Below, in pieces: positions 8,160-17,525 of a DNA stretch of 64,000 nucleotides. Position 1 is the first letter of the stretch; every line of letters starts with the position of its first letter. The notes below the pieces were generated by a model. It was not told the origin of the DNA. It worked only from the letters and a program-made list of their open reading frames with translations, and did no database searches. The translations under genes and the position numbers were made by a program. The DNA is from Halodesulfovibrio aestuarii DSM 17919 = ATCC 29578 (GTDB lineage Bacteria; Desulfobacterota; Desulfovibrionia; Desulfovibrionales; Desulfovibrionaceae): NCBI RefSeq assembly GCF_000384815.1, contig NZ_ARQF01000020.1:620001-684000 (forward strand), read 5' to 3'.

Positions 8160-9725
8160 ATGAAGCCAGTAACCGAACCCAAAACGGTTGAGGTCAAAAT
8201 TGACCCGCGCGATATAAACAACGCCACAATTATCCGTAAGGCTGCGTTACGAAAAGCTGGATTACCGAACACTCCGGAAATTCAGTCACATGTAATACGC
8301 CGTTCTATTGATGCGCGTTCCCGTAGTCCTCAGTTTGTATGCCAAGTGCAGTTGGGCGAAGCACCACAAGAAGATTGCGGCTCCATTTTTTGTCCGGAAA
8401 AACTAACCGGCAAACGCGTTGTTATCGTCGGTGCTGGGCCTGCCGGATATTTTGCGGCACTTACTCTTTTGGAAAAAGGAATTAAGCCGATCATTCTCGA
8501 ACGAGGTAAGGATGTAACAACTCGGCGTTACGATCTTAAAAAGATTCAAGCTGACGGAGTTGTCGACCCCAATTCAAATTACTGCTTCGGAGAAGGCGGT
8601 GCTGGAACCTATTCAGACGGAAAACTCTACACGCGTGCAACTAAACGCGGCAATGTGAAGCGTATTCTTAATCTGTTTATTGAAAATGGTGCCAATCCAG
8701 ATATCCGAATAGATGCACATCCACATTTGGGCTCCAACATGCTCCCCCGCATTGTCAGCAGTATGCGTGAATCCATCATCGCAGCCGGTGGCGAAATCCA
8801 CTTCGGCGCGCAAGTTGCTGACCTCATTATAGATGGTGACACCGTTAAAGGAGCTGTCCTTGATACTGGAGAACGTGTTGACGCAGATGCAGTTATTCTG
8901 GCCACTGGCCATTCTGCGCGTGACATTTTCCACATGCTCGTCCGTAACAAGGTGGCAGTAGAGGCAAAACCGTTTGCCCTCGGCGTTCGCATCGAACATC
9001 CGCAGCCGCTTATTGACCAAATTTTCTACCATCAGTCACCGCGTCACGAAAATCTACCCGCAGCAAGCTACCGCATCACAACGCAAGTTGAAGAACGCGG
9101 CGTATTTTCTTTCTGTATGTGCCCTGGCGGTTTTGTTGTACCGGCATCAACGGCTCCCGGAGAACTCGTTCTTAACGGTATGAGCATGTCCAGCCGTAGC
9201 GCACCGTTTGCAAACGCCGGACTTGTTGTTGAAATCCGTCTCGATGACGTAGGAGGTGATCCTTCAGATCCCCTTGCAGCTCTTGCCTTTCAGGCCGCGG
9301 TTGAAAAAAACATGTTCAAAGCTGGTGACGGGACATCTCAAAAAGCCCCTGCGCAGCGCGTGGGCGATTTTATTGCGGGAAAAACTTCTGGCTCCTTACC
9401 GGAATCTTCCTATGTACCAGGGCTGTACTCAGCGCCACTGAATGAATTATTACCGCACAATGTTGCTGACAGACTTGCCAAGGCGCTTCCTGTGTTTGGC
9501 CGAAAATACAAAGGGTTCGATTCCAATGAAGCTAAAATGATGGCTGTGGAATCCCGAACCAGCTCTCCGGTGCGAGTCCTGCGAGACCGCAAAACCTTGG
9601 AACACCCTTCCGTGCGTAAACTTTATCCATGTGGTGAAGGCGCAGGCTATGCAGGGGGCATTGTCTCTGCTGCAATTGATGGAGAGCGAGTTGCAACTTC
9701 AGTTGCAGCTTCACTTTGCGAATAG
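8160..9725 (+). CDS. FAD-dependent dehydrogenase (COG2509-type)
   Basis: A 521-residue flavoprotein. A small N-terminal domain of about 80 residues precedes the dinucleotide-binding motif VIVGAGPAGYFAA near residue 95. Conserved stretches of this uncharacterised family follow: NYCFGEGGAGTYSDGKL, ATGHSARD, and the C-terminal FAD contact GEGAGYAGGIVSAA. The substrate of the family is not known to me. It stands alone between two terminator regions. AAAGAG precedes the ATG. Only the family assignment is claimed. Confidence 0.82.
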   Translation: MKPVTEPKTVEVKIDPRDINNATIIRKAALRKAGLPNTPEIQSHVIRRSIDARSRSPQFVCQVQLGEAPQEDCGSIFCPEKLTGKRVVIVGAGPAGYFAALTLLEKGIKPIILERGKDVTTRRYDLKKIQADGVVDPNSNYCFGEGGAGTYSDGKLYTRATKRGNVKRILNLFIENGANPDIRIDAHPHLGSNMLPRIVSSMRESIIAAGGEIHFGAQVADLIIDGDTVKGAVLDTGERVDADAVILATGHSARDIFHMLVRNKVAVEAKPFALGVRIEHPQPLIDQIFYHQSPRHENLPAASYRITTQVEERGVFSFCMCPGGFVVPASTAPGELVLNGMSMSSRSAPFANAGLVVEIRLDDVGGDPSDPLAALAFQAAVEKNMFKAGDGTSQKAPAQRVGDFIAGKTSGSLPESSYVPGLYSAPLNELLPHNVADRLAKALPVFGRKYKGFDSNEAKMMAVESRTSSPVRVLRDRKTLEHPSVRKLYPCGEGAGYAGGIVSAAIDGERVATSVAASLCE

Positions 9726-9755
9726 AACCTGATTTCGACTAGGCAGTCGCTTAAT

Positions 9756-9800
9756 ATAAAACAAGCCCTTATCTTTTCTGGATAAGGGCTTATTTTATAT
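9756..9800. terminator. Bidirectional terminator
   Basis: Stem AAGCCCTTATC (9763-9773) / GATAAGGGCTT (9781-9791), extended on both sides by A-rich/T-rich arms, directly after the FAD gene. Confidence 0.85.
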
Positions 9801-10134
9801 ATTCGTACTTTTTGCATTGACAGCATCAATCATGAGGGCTACTAATCAAATCACTGATTGAGCAATCAATCTAAGATACACGATGCATTTCCGCTCGCAT
9901 CACTGCTCTACCACCACTTAGCAGGTATCGAACTCATAAATTTCTTTATGAAACGCTCTTCGAAACCCCTTCCTCACCAGAAGGGGTTTTCTGTTTCCTT
10001 CAATTGAATTCTACAATAAATCTAGAATAATATATTTTTTCAAAAATTCCTGCCAACCACGCGAACTCGTCTCCCACGATGTTTGCCCATCTTTTTTTGC
10101 TTAAAAAAAAATTTTCTACAAGGTTCTAAAAAAA
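9792..10134. other. Gene-free stretch with a second hairpin
   Basis: No convincing gene. It contains TTGACA at about 9818 and, at 9963-9989, a second terminator-like hairpin (AAACCCCTTC / GAAGGGGTTT followed by TCTG). A short independent transcript between about 9850 and 9990 would explain a second terminator here, but no clear -10 element is visible. Confidence 0.3.
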
Positions 10135-10167
10135 GCGCTTAGCTGACAAAAAAATCGCAGTAAGCGC
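10127..10167 (-). terminator. Terminator of the PilZ gene
   Basis: Read leftward: GCGCTTA, an 18-20 base loop, TAAGCGC, then seven or more T. It lies about 80 bases after the PilZ stop codon. Confidence 0.75.
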
Positions 10168-10245
10168 CTATTAGCGTTATTAACGCAGATCAAAAAACGA
10201 CAGAAAGAAAAGTATCTCAGTCAATATTACAAGCTAATAGCCCAA

Positions 10246-10881
10246 CTATACCAACTCACTAAATTTTCTGCATCGCTCTATAAATTCCAAAAAAATAGTT
10301 CCATCTTCAGGCACAGAATCTACAAATACACCGAGCGTAATACCACCATCCCGTATGGTTACCCGTTTAATAACTGCATCAACTGTCACCGGAGCTACTG
10401 CACCCAGCGGTCTAATATCTAAAGAAATTTTCTGATCTTCCAGAAAAGGGCACTCCTGAGACTCTACGCAACTACCCTGTCCCCCCTCAGCCAGCACAAC
10501 CTTACCGCCGTGCTCAGAAATGTTTATCAACATTCCCTCACAAGACAGATTTCCATGATGTACCGTTACAGGGGAAAAACAGTGATACCGAGTCTCATTT
10601 CGCAATTGCATCTGTTCAATGTCTTGCGGGAAGTGCAGAATAACTTGTGGAAAAGGTTCAGTTAAATATCGCGCAACAGTTGTTCTAAAACCACAAAGAA
10701 CACCATCATTGTTACTTACACAGCGCACTGTAACAACATCTTCTGGCAAAAAAGCAAGAGAGTTCTTGTTCTTTCCGGTTTCAACAAGAAGATATTTATC
10801 CTTTTTGAGTCCGACAATTTCTCCCCAACAACGTTGTCCCGTACTAGCTAACTGAATATTAAGATTTTCACCTATATTCAT
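10246..10881 (-). CDS. PilZ-domain c-di-GMP receptor (YcgR-like)
   Basis: A 211-residue cytoplasmic protein in two halves: an N-terminal YcgR-N-like beta domain (about 1-100) and a C-terminal PilZ domain. The c-di-GMP signature is present: RNETR (RxxxR) near residue 108, then NISEHGG ([D/N]xSxxG) about 25 residues later. Family members bind c-di-GMP and slow flagellar rotation or alter secretion. A GTG at 10896 in the same frame is possible, but the AGGAG box touches it, so ATG 10881 is preferred. It stands alone with its own terminator. Confidence 0.85.
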   Translation of the reverse strand: MNIGENLNIQLASTGQRCWGEIVGLKKDKYLLVETGKNKNSLAFLPEDVVTVRCVSNNDGVLCGFRTTVARYLTEPFPQVILHFPQDIEQMQLRNETRYHCFSPVTVHHGNLSCEGMLINISEHGGKVVLAEGGQGSCVESQECPFLEDQKISLDIRPLGAVAPVTVDAVIKRVTIRDGGITLGVFVDSVPEDGTIFLEFIERCRKFSELV

Positions 10882-11010
10882 AGTAAACGAATCCACTCCT
10901 ACACTTACGTTTTTTCAAAAAAAGCATTAACACCGTCTTTCGTTAATAATCAGAAATCATAAACTAAAGAGAATATGAAGCCACCCATCCAAAACTGTAT
11001 ACGGCATAAC

Positions 11011-11040
11011 AAAAAAGCCGGAACACATAAGTGTTCCGAC
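11011..11040 (-). terminator. Terminator of alr
   Basis: Read leftward: GTCGGAACAC-TTAT-GTGTTCCGGC followed by six T, 26 bases after the alr stop. Confidence 0.88.
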
Positions 11041-11065
11041 ATATCGTAAAATAATTATGTAAAAG

Positions 11066-12205
11066 CTAGATATAAACCCGTCGAACACGCGCCATAAGGC
11101 GTGTAACTATTTCATAATTAATAGTATCCAGCAGTTGCGCTAAGTCGTCTGCAGTAACAGAAGTATCACCTTGCTTGCCAAGAATCACTACTTCGTCACC
11201 ACACTCAGCGCTTGATTCGGGCCCAAGGTCAATCATTGTCTGATCCATACAAACTCTGCCGACAACAGGAAAACGCTTGCCATGAACAAGCATTATTCCT
11301 TTAGAAGAAAGAGCCCTGTCATACCCGTCCGCGTATCCAATAGGAACAACGCCAATCCGAGTATTACCTTTACACACATAAGTATGACCATAGCTCACGG
11401 TCGTACCGCATGGGGCATCTTTCACGCTCACAAGAGAAGCCTTCACCGCCATGCCGGGCCTCAGATCAAGCAGACTGCGCTCAACACACTCCGATGGATA
11501 TAACCCGTACGTAATAATTCCAGGACGCACCATATTAAAATGTGCTTCTGGCATAGTCATAATTGCAGCACTGTTAGCAGCATGGATAAAGGGAAATTCA
11601 ACACCCGCAGCTTTCAGAGAATCAACAGTCTGCGTGAACAGCTTCAACTGCTGATGTGCGTTGTCCAGACAGTCCGCGTCGCTTGCGGCAAAATGCGTAT
11701 AAATACCTTCCAGATGAAAGACACCGTGCTCCGCAATATTCTGCACACGATCAACAATGGACGATTGCCCGGGGACGCTCTCCGGAAGTAAACCTAACCG
11801 CCCCATACCAGTATCAATCTTAATATGGACAGTAAGTTTTGCTTTGGCACAATGTAGAAACGACGCCAAACGCTCGGCGTATTCACAAGAATGCACCGTC
11901 TGCGTCAGCTTCAGATCTACTAAACGTGGCGCACAGTCAGGAGGAGTATAGCCAAGAATCAAGATAGGCGCTTTAATTCCTGCATTTCTCAAGACAATAG
12001 CTTCACTCAATCTGGCGACGCCCAAATACTCAACACCTTCTCGTACAACAGCATTTGCGACCTGAATTGCTCCATGGCCATATGCATTGCCCTTAACAAC
12101 AACGAGCATCGCCTTCTGGTCACTAATAACCCGACGAATCTCCCGTATATTGTGACGAATTGCAGAAAGGTCTATTTCAGCCCAAAGAGGCTCTGAATGC
12201 AGCAT
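11066..12205 (-). CDS. alr: Alanine racemase
   Basis: A 379-residue PLP enzyme making D-alanine for peptidoglycan. The N-terminal PLP lysine sits in VVKGNAYGHGA. The second catalytic residue, Tyr, is in TVSYGHTYVC in the C-terminal beta domain, followed by IGVVPIGYADGYDR and GRVCMDQTMID. The ATG at 12205 has AAGGAAGG upstream; the 35 codons before it look like leader. It is monocistronic. Because the neighbouring operon uses alanine as an amino shuttle, a catabolic role for a racemase could be imagined, but nothing shows it. Confidence 0.95.
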   Translation of the reverse strand: MLHSEPLWAEIDLSAIRHNIREIRRVISDQKAMLVVVKGNAYGHGAIQVANAVVREGVEYLGVARLSEAIVLRNAGIKAPILILGYTPPDCAPRLVDLKLTQTVHSCEYAERLASFLHCAKAKLTVHIKIDTGMGRLGLLPESVPGQSSIVDRVQNIAEHGVFHLEGIYTHFAASDADCLDNAHQQLKLFTQTVDSLKAAGVEFPFIHAANSAAIMTMPEAHFNMVRPGIITYGLYPSECVERSLLDLRPGMAVKASLVSVKDAPCGTTVSYGHTYVCKGNTRIGVVPIGYADGYDRALSSKGIMLVHGKRFPVVGRVCMDQTMIDLGPESSAECGDEVVILGKQGDTSVTADDLAQLLDTINYEIVTRLMARVRRVYI

Positions 12206-12576
12206 GTTTCCTTCCTTAGATGTGATACGTCTCTCTTTTCCCCTATATAGTCTCCATACAGAAATTATGTACAGTAGAGTACAGTCCAGCACTTTTGTTT
12301 CTACAACCAAACAGTAATCTTGATAAAATTACACTGAACTTGAAGGCATCAACACACAGCTGTCCCGTCACCCTTCATGCAACACAACTTCCGTCCTTCC
12401 AAGTTATCCCTATAAATCAAAAAACTACCAAAACTGGACAACATGGCAGGAATTTTTTTACCAAATTGTAAACTGAAAATAAAGTTAGAAACTGACAATT
12501 GGCAACTCTAAAAGACTAGAGTGAACATGGTTCCAGACAGAACGTCCGGTATTTTTTCAACATATCACAAAAAATA
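12206..12576. other. Gene-free stretch at the left edge of the accessory block
   Basis: AT-rich leader of alr followed by featureless sequence. A small palindrome (CTCTA-N6-TAGAG near 12508) is the only structure. To the right, base composition becomes noticeably richer in GC, so an island border may lie here. No tRNA or attachment-site repeat is visible. Confidence 0.35.
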
Positions 12577-13638
12577 TTACCCTTCGTTGTGCAATATCTT
12601 CCAATCAGCTTCGACCATCTTCAACAACGCCTTGCTTTCCTCCTGAAGAATACACAACTTGCCAAAATTCGGAGTTTCAGTCACTCGTTGCAACAACAAA
12701 GCATCTCGATCAAACCATAAAGGAAGCACTCCGCCAAAGAAAAAGCCCTCTCTACGTGCGGCTTCCACGGCTACAGAACATCCGTTACGCCACAAGGGAA
12801 TAACAAGTTGATATATAGACATACCCTGATGCTCCCTAAGCACCTCCGCAAGACGTTCAGCAAATCCATCTCCTACAGATTCCACCTCTATCTTCAACAA
12901 ACCCGCTTCGGCTAAAGAATTTGATGACAATACGGATTTCCCCGTTAGAGCAATCTCCTTTTCTCCCATCGTATCCTTTAAAAGAGAACGATCAAGCCCT
13001 GTCCATCCATATAGTTCACGAAGCTGTGCATCGTAACGTTCAGGTAAATATACTTCATCAGGAAGATTTTGCAGCACAATAAGGCTGTCTAAAAGAGAGA
13101 TACGCCCGTACTCACCAGCCTCCCCGGGACGGGACGGCATTGGTTCAATTTCAAGTGCGCAAACCCGGGCTTTAAAACGTTGGCAGAGCTTTTGTGAAAT
13201 AAGGTGGTCGCACACACTCTGACCAAAAAGACCCTCAAGCCCAAGATGTTCTGGCGGATTATTATGACTTTTACTAACCAACCGCAGACCTAGTGATGTC
13301 CCCCGATAATCAGGATGCACGATCCAAGAACCACCCTCCAGAATCTTCGTGCTTGGAGCTGACTTAAATAGAGCATACAAACCAACCACGTCACCTTTGG
13401 ACGTACGTCCGACGACTTGAAACATATCGTCGCTCACGTTGATGCGGACTAATTCTTCAGGGTCATAGACATGGTCCACCGGAAACATCTCGCCATAGAC
13501 GGCATAGTATAGACGCGCCACGCCGAGCGCATCTTCAGGTCTGAAAAAATCTACCTCAACCTTCTGCCCCGGTTCGATGACGTACGCCTCTTCTCTCAGT
13601 CGTGCCAGATTTTGTTCTCTGCTTGCTTTCACTTTCAT
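12577..13638 (-). CDS. GNAT-type N-acyltransferase, cassette gene 1
   Basis: A 353-residue protein with a GNAT acyltransferase domain in its first half: FFRPEDALGVARLYY, then GSWIVHPDYRGTSLGLRL, the acyl-CoA-binding loop. The C-terminal region (about residues 270-340) resembles the C-terminus of the other acyltransferase-like protein of the cassette (14881-16200). It is third in the leftward unit HATPase/GNAT-like protein, aminotransferase, this gene, so it may acylate an amine made by the aminotransferase (inference). The reading frame stays open and looks coding for about 40 codons before the ATG, to 13758, without a normal start codon. GGAG is too close to this ATG; a GTG at 13632 is a possible alternative. 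Confidence 0.72.
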   Translation of the reverse strand: MKVKASREQNLARLREEAYVIEPGQKVEVDFFRPEDALGVARLYYAVYGEMFPVDHVYDPEELVRINVSDDMFQVVGRTSKGDVVGLYALFKSAPSTKILEGGSWIVHPDYRGTSLGLRLVSKSHNNPPEHLGLEGLFGQSVCDHLISQKLCQRFKARVCALEIEPMPSRPGEAGEYGRISLLDSLIVLQNLPDEVYLPERYDAQLRELYGWTGLDRSLLKDTMGEKEIALTGKSVLSSNSLAEAGLLKIEVESVGDGFAERLAEVLREHQGMSIYQLVIPLWRNGCSVAVEAARREGFFFGGVLPLWFDRDALLLQRVTETPNFGKLCILQEESKALLKMVEADWKILHNEG

Positions 13639-13787
13639 TCTCCATACGCACTGCCCATCAGGGCGCCTGTGGCGATACTCACGGAAGGAAGGATCCGGAT
13701 CGAAAATCCGGCTGACTTCAACATCCGGGGTACGAGGATCGCTTAAGGTTAGATATTTTCAGGAAGAAAAATTTACAAAAACAAATA

Positions 13788-14897
13788 TCAGCTAAAAATT
13801 TCTGTCAGGACTACGCAAAACTCCTCCAGCACAGACTCCTTCACCAAGCTGACACGAATCCAGTTAGGAAAACGAAAGCCAGTCATGGTACGAACCAGAA
13901 ATCCACGACGCAAAAGTTTGCGCTGCAGTAGAGTGTCTGAAATTGGCGTCCGGATCATGACATAATTACCCTCGCCAATAATATAATCAAAACCTAACTT
14001 TTCACATGTATCGGCAATCAGTTTGCGCCCACTACGCACCATATCCAACGTCTGTCCAATAAATGGAGACCGGTCCAACAGTGCAGCCCGTGCTGCCATC
14101 TGGGCAGTGGTATTAACAGAATAGGCCACATGTGCACGACTAATTATGTCAGTGACGTCCTCACCGGCACAGAGATAGCCCACACGCAACGCGGCTAAGG
14201 CGTACATCTTTGAAAATGTTCGAAAAGATACGAGGTTAGGATACTCGTCTTGCAATTTAATACAGTCAGGAAAGTCCGGCTGTTCCACGAATTCACAATA
14301 GGCCTCGTCCGCCACCACAATGCATCGCCCATCCACAGCATCCAGAAAACGACGCATAGTCATTTCGTCCCAGTAGGTTCCGGTTGGATTATTGGGATTG
14401 CAGACAAAAATAAGCTTGGTTCGGGCATCAACAGCAGCCAACATGGCATCTGGATCAAAACGATAGTTTTGATCCAACGGAATCAAACGTGCTTCAATAC
14501 CGGAGAACTCTGCAACCCATTCATAAACAGCAAATGTTTTATCTGCAGTAATAATATTGTCGCCCGGTTCACAGAATGCCTTAACAACACTCGAAATCAA
14601 TTCGCAGGAGCCGTTCCCCACCAAAAAACGTGACCGATCCGGTCCCAATTTTTCGGACAGAGTATCACGCAGATTCTGACTATCGCCATGAGGGTAAATA
14701 GGGATTATACCTGCATTGATCTCGGCCAGCAGTTCTCGCACGGCAGGCGAGGGCCCCAATATGTTCTCGTTGTTGTTCAAACGGTGCAGGTGATTAAGAC
14801 CGTAAAGCCGCATCAATTCAGCATCCGGAGGACTAGGCCGATATGGATCGAAAAGCCGGATATGTTCCGGAACCAGATTATCAAGCTTCAGAGACAT
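13788..14897 (-). CDS. PLP-dependent aminotransferase (histidinol-phosphate type)
   Basis: A 369-residue class I/II fold enzyme. It has NENILGPSP near the N-terminus, GNGSCELISS, FVCNPNNPTGTYW, VVADEAYCEF and SFRTFSKMYALAALRVGY, whose lysine is the PLP anchor. Overall it resembles HisC or CobD-like enzymes. No other histidine or cobalamin genes are nearby, so a role in a small-molecule pathway with the two acyltransferases is more likely than histidine synthesis. The chosen ATG overlaps the end of the upstream gene by 17 bases; an earlier in-frame start at 14960 would overlap it by 80. Confidence 0.82.
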   Translation of the reverse strand: MSLKLDNLVPEHIRLFDPYRPSPPDAELMRLYGLNHLHRLNNNENILGPSPAVRELLAEINAGIIPIYPHGDSQNLRDTLSEKLGPDRSRFLVGNGSCELISSVVKAFCEPGDNIITADKTFAVYEWVAEFSGIEARLIPLDQNYRFDPDAMLAAVDARTKLIFVCNPNNPTGTYWDEMTMRRFLDAVDGRCIVVADEAYCEFVEQPDFPDCIKLQDEYPNLVSFRTFSKMYALAALRVGYLCAGEDVTDIISRAHVAYSVNTTAQMAARAALLDRSPFIGQTLDMVRSGRKLIADTCEKLGFDYIIGEGNYVMIRTPISDTLLQRKLLRRGFLVRTMTGFRFPNWIRVSLVKESVLEEFCVVLTEIFS

Positions 14898-16200
14898 GAC
14901 GGAAAACCAATGTATCAGACTGCCCACCGTGGGGCAGTAGAAGTTCAGGCCGGAAGCCACACCGACACAGGGAACTGCCTATGGCAGCGTGCCATCCTTT
15001 AGACAAGTCTATTTCAAAAAAAATGTTTCGGTAACCTGCGGAAGTAAGAGACGCGACATGCCGGCCAAGGTTATCACCCATGTCTGCACCGTTGAGTTCC
15101 GGGTAAAGGAAAGCCTCACTCAGGGCGGGGCTCAAACGTGCGCCGATAACTGATCCCGGTTGAACGACTTCGCCGAGTTCGCTCACAGGACGTAAATCAC
15201 GGACCAGTTCCAAGGCATCGTAGCGGCTACGCAGAAAATCAGCGAACTCCGAGTGCGTCCAAACCACCGCGCCGAAATCCTCTTGGAGCATTCGGCCCCA
15301 GACGGAATGCATTACTGGCTCCGAAGCACCTTCTAGCAGGTACGGCAGCTCAGCCATAAGTTCGAAGCCATGGTCAGCCAGCGACTGTGTGCCCAAGCTA
15401 TTGAACACGTTCTTGGCTCTGGTTCGTCCCACAGCCTGCAACATGGCGTTGACCAGTTCCCCGACGACAGAACCATCCGTAGAAAAATCATAAGGTCCGA
15501 AGAAAGTGACGCTCTGTTCGGAACGCATTTCCCAAAAAACTATTCCACACAAGTGACCGGACGCATCACGAGCTTCTATGGCAAACAACTCCCCAGCCCC
15601 AACCAAATCTGCCGTTCTACCCGGACAAGCACACCACTCCGGCACAACATGCTCCGGATAAAGCGCAGTAATCGCGTTACACGCTTCAAACAACGAGTCT
15701 GCATCGCTGACGCCGGAAAAAGTCATCCGCCCTTGCAAACAAATGCGTTCCACTGGAAAAGGCTTCAGCTCAGGGTATACCTTGTCTACCCGTAAAGCGA
15801 GCTCCATCCTCCGACCATCCAGCCTAACACGAAAGCCGTCAGACATCCGCGCAGCCAATAACAATGGCAGACAAGTCCAGTCTCCATTTTCTCCGTCAAT
15901 ATTAGGCGCAGAGGCCAGATTCATTGCGGAAAGGTCAACATCGGCAGAGACAAAAGAAAAACTAATCTCAACACCGGTGGGGATGGTTCGGATAGTCGTT
16001 TCAATATCGCCCACATCGACCGATGCGAGAAACAACAAAAGCTCCTCGGCGCAATGGACCAAACGCGGAATCTTAGCGCGGTCCAATCTGAAGACGGCAC
16101 CAGCCTGCTCGGCCGCTGCCTGCAAAAGTCCAGCCCATTCAGCATCAGCATGAAGCCGGAGACGGATACACGGTGCTGCGGTGTTCACAAAAAGCCTCAC
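14881..16200 (-). CDS. Acyltransferase-like protein with a degenerate HATPase-like N-terminus
   Basis: A 439-residue protein, first gene of the leftward cassette. The first 90 or so residues resemble an anti-sigma-factor-type ATPase fold (the helix IPRLVHCAEELLLFL, then strands), but the ATP-binding motifs are not evident. The middle has GNAT-like strands (GELFAIEARDASGHLCGIVFWEM). The C-terminal 70 residues resemble those of the protein at 12577-13638. I do not recognise the family with certainty. The spacing suggests it is made with the aminotransferase. Its start region faces the MFS gene, leaving 129 bases for two divergent promoters. Confidence 0.6.
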   Translation of the reverse strand: MRLFVNTAAPCIRLRLHADAEWAGLLQAAAEQAGAVFRLDRAKIPRLVHCAEELLLFLASVDVGDIETTIRTIPTGVEISFSFVSADVDLSAMNLASAPNIDGENGDWTCLPLLLAARMSDGFRVRLDGRRMELALRVDKVYPELKPFPVERICLQGRMTFSGVSDADSLFEACNAITALYPEHVVPEWCACPGRTADLVGAGELFAIEARDASGHLCGIVFWEMRSEQSVTFFGPYDFSTDGSVVGELVNAMLQAVGRTRAKNVFNSLGTQSLADHGFELMAELPYLLEGASEPVMHSVWGRMLQEDFGAVVWTHSEFADFLRSRYDALELVRDLRPVSELGEVVQPGSVIGARLSPALSEAFLYPELNGADMGDNLGRHVASLTSAGYRNIFFEIDLSKGWHAAIGSSLCRCGFRPELLLPHGGQSDTLVFRHVSEA

Positions 16201-16329
16201 TGACGAAATTGATGAAAAACGGCGTTCTTGCCGAACGCCTTTACAAAAGGCTCGCCGAAAAGCTAATCACAAGAAAGGGTTGCAACAAACTCCCACGAAC
16301 CATCTACTGCCATATTGAAAGGTAATACC

Positions 16330-17514
16330 ATGCTTCTTTTTTCCAAAAATGACAACTCGTTATTCTCTCCAGAGTTCTGCCTCCTCATGGGAGTCACCTT
16401 TCTAGCCTTCTGCAATATTTCCCTGTTCTACGGTCTGAACGACTACCTTAAAGCAAACGACATTCCCTCATTTTGGCGTGGTGTGCTAATCGGGCTGGAA
16501 CCGTTCACAGCCCTTGTGTTCAGACCTTTAATCAGCCCCTTTCTGACCGTGCGCAACAGTGTATCCGTAGTTGCAGCCGCTTTACTGATCCTTATGAGCG
16601 CATTGTTTTCCTATTCTGTAGCCGACACCCTCTGGACCCTCGCTATAGTCCGCATCGCTCACGGTCTGGGCTTCGTACTGCTCGTATCAGCGCTGGCAAT
16701 GCTATTAGTGGCATCCCTTCCACCCGACAGGGTGGGACAAGGCTTCGGAGTCTTCGCTATAGCAGGTCTGTTGCCCTATGCCATCCTGCCTCCGCTTATG
16801 GAGCGACTGTTGCCGCTGGCAGGCAGCGAACCTCGCATCTACGCAATGTTTGCGCCAGTACTACTTCTCGCACTGGCCTCACTTCCATACCTGCGCAAAC
16901 GCATCCTACAATCGGAACGAGACAACATTGCCGAATTTCGCCGCCCCACTCTAGCTGACATTCGAGCCGGTCTCCGCGAGCCTGGCGTTGGACGACTGCT
17001 GACCGCAAACGGGTTACTCTTCACAGCCACAACCGTAGTCTTCTTTTTCATGAAAGACCGGTTGGTAACGCTCGACACGCTCAATGCAGGGCTCTTCTTC
17101 AGCGTTTCCACAGCTGGCACAATCGGCGTACGCGTGTTTTGCGGCAAACTTCTAGATAGGATGGACAGATTCGCCATGCTTCTGATGGTGTTACTAGCGT
17201 TAGCAACGGTTATCGCTCTCTTCAGTCTTGCGGGAGAAGCCTCCACACTTCTCATCCTAGCCGGAGCCTACGGGATATGTATGGGATTGGCTGTTCCGCA
17301 GCTTAATGCGGCTATGTTTGAAATTTCCCCACCGCAGTTACGTGGCTTCAATATCAACCTGATGCTATTTACCATGGATGCCGGTTACGTTTTCGGGCCA
17401 CTGATAGCCGGAGGACTGCTGGCTATGGGAACGTCAACTGCCCACCTATTCGTCTGGTTTGCGGTCTGCCCGCTGCTGGGAGGCATTCTTGCCGGAAGTC
17501 TTCGACGACGATAA
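16330..17514 (+). CDS. MFS transporter
   Basis: A 394-residue integral membrane protein with about twelve hydrophobic segments and the MFS pattern of two six-helix halves; GQGFGVFAIAGLLPYA and GYVFGPLIAGGL lie in conserved helix positions. The ATG at 16330 follows AAAGG; a TTG at 16315 would add five residues. It is divergent from the acyltransferase/aminotransferase cassette and probably exports its product (inference). Substrate unknown. Confidence 0.85.
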   Translation: MLLFSKNDNSLFSPEFCLLMGVTFLAFCNISLFYGLNDYLKANDIPSFWRGVLIGLEPFTALVFRPLISPFLTVRNSVSVVAAALLILMSALFSYSVADTLWTLAIVRIAHGLGFVLLVSALAMLLVASLPPDRVGQGFGVFAIAGLLPYAILPPLMERLLPLAGSEPRIYAMFAPVLLLALASLPYLRKRILQSERDNIAEFRRPTLADIRAGLREPGVGRLLTANGLLFTATTVVFFFMKDRLVTLDTLNAGLFFSVSTAGTIGVRVFCGKLLDRMDRFAMLLMVLLALATVIALFSLAGEASTLLILAGAYGICMGLAVPQLNAAMFEISPPQLRGFNINLMLFTMDAGYVFGPLIAGGLLAMGTSTAHLFVWFAVCPLLGGILAGSLRRR

Positions 17515-17525
17515 TCAAAATGCAA

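Noticed and set aside
9883-9921. A 12-codon frame with three His codons before the hairpin at 9963, resembling a leader peptide
   Set aside because: No biosynthetic gene follows and there is no ribosome site. It is probably chance.
9925-9995. Segment with a GTATCGAAC-like string that recalls a tRNA T-loop
   Set aside because: No acceptor or anticodon stems can be formed around it.
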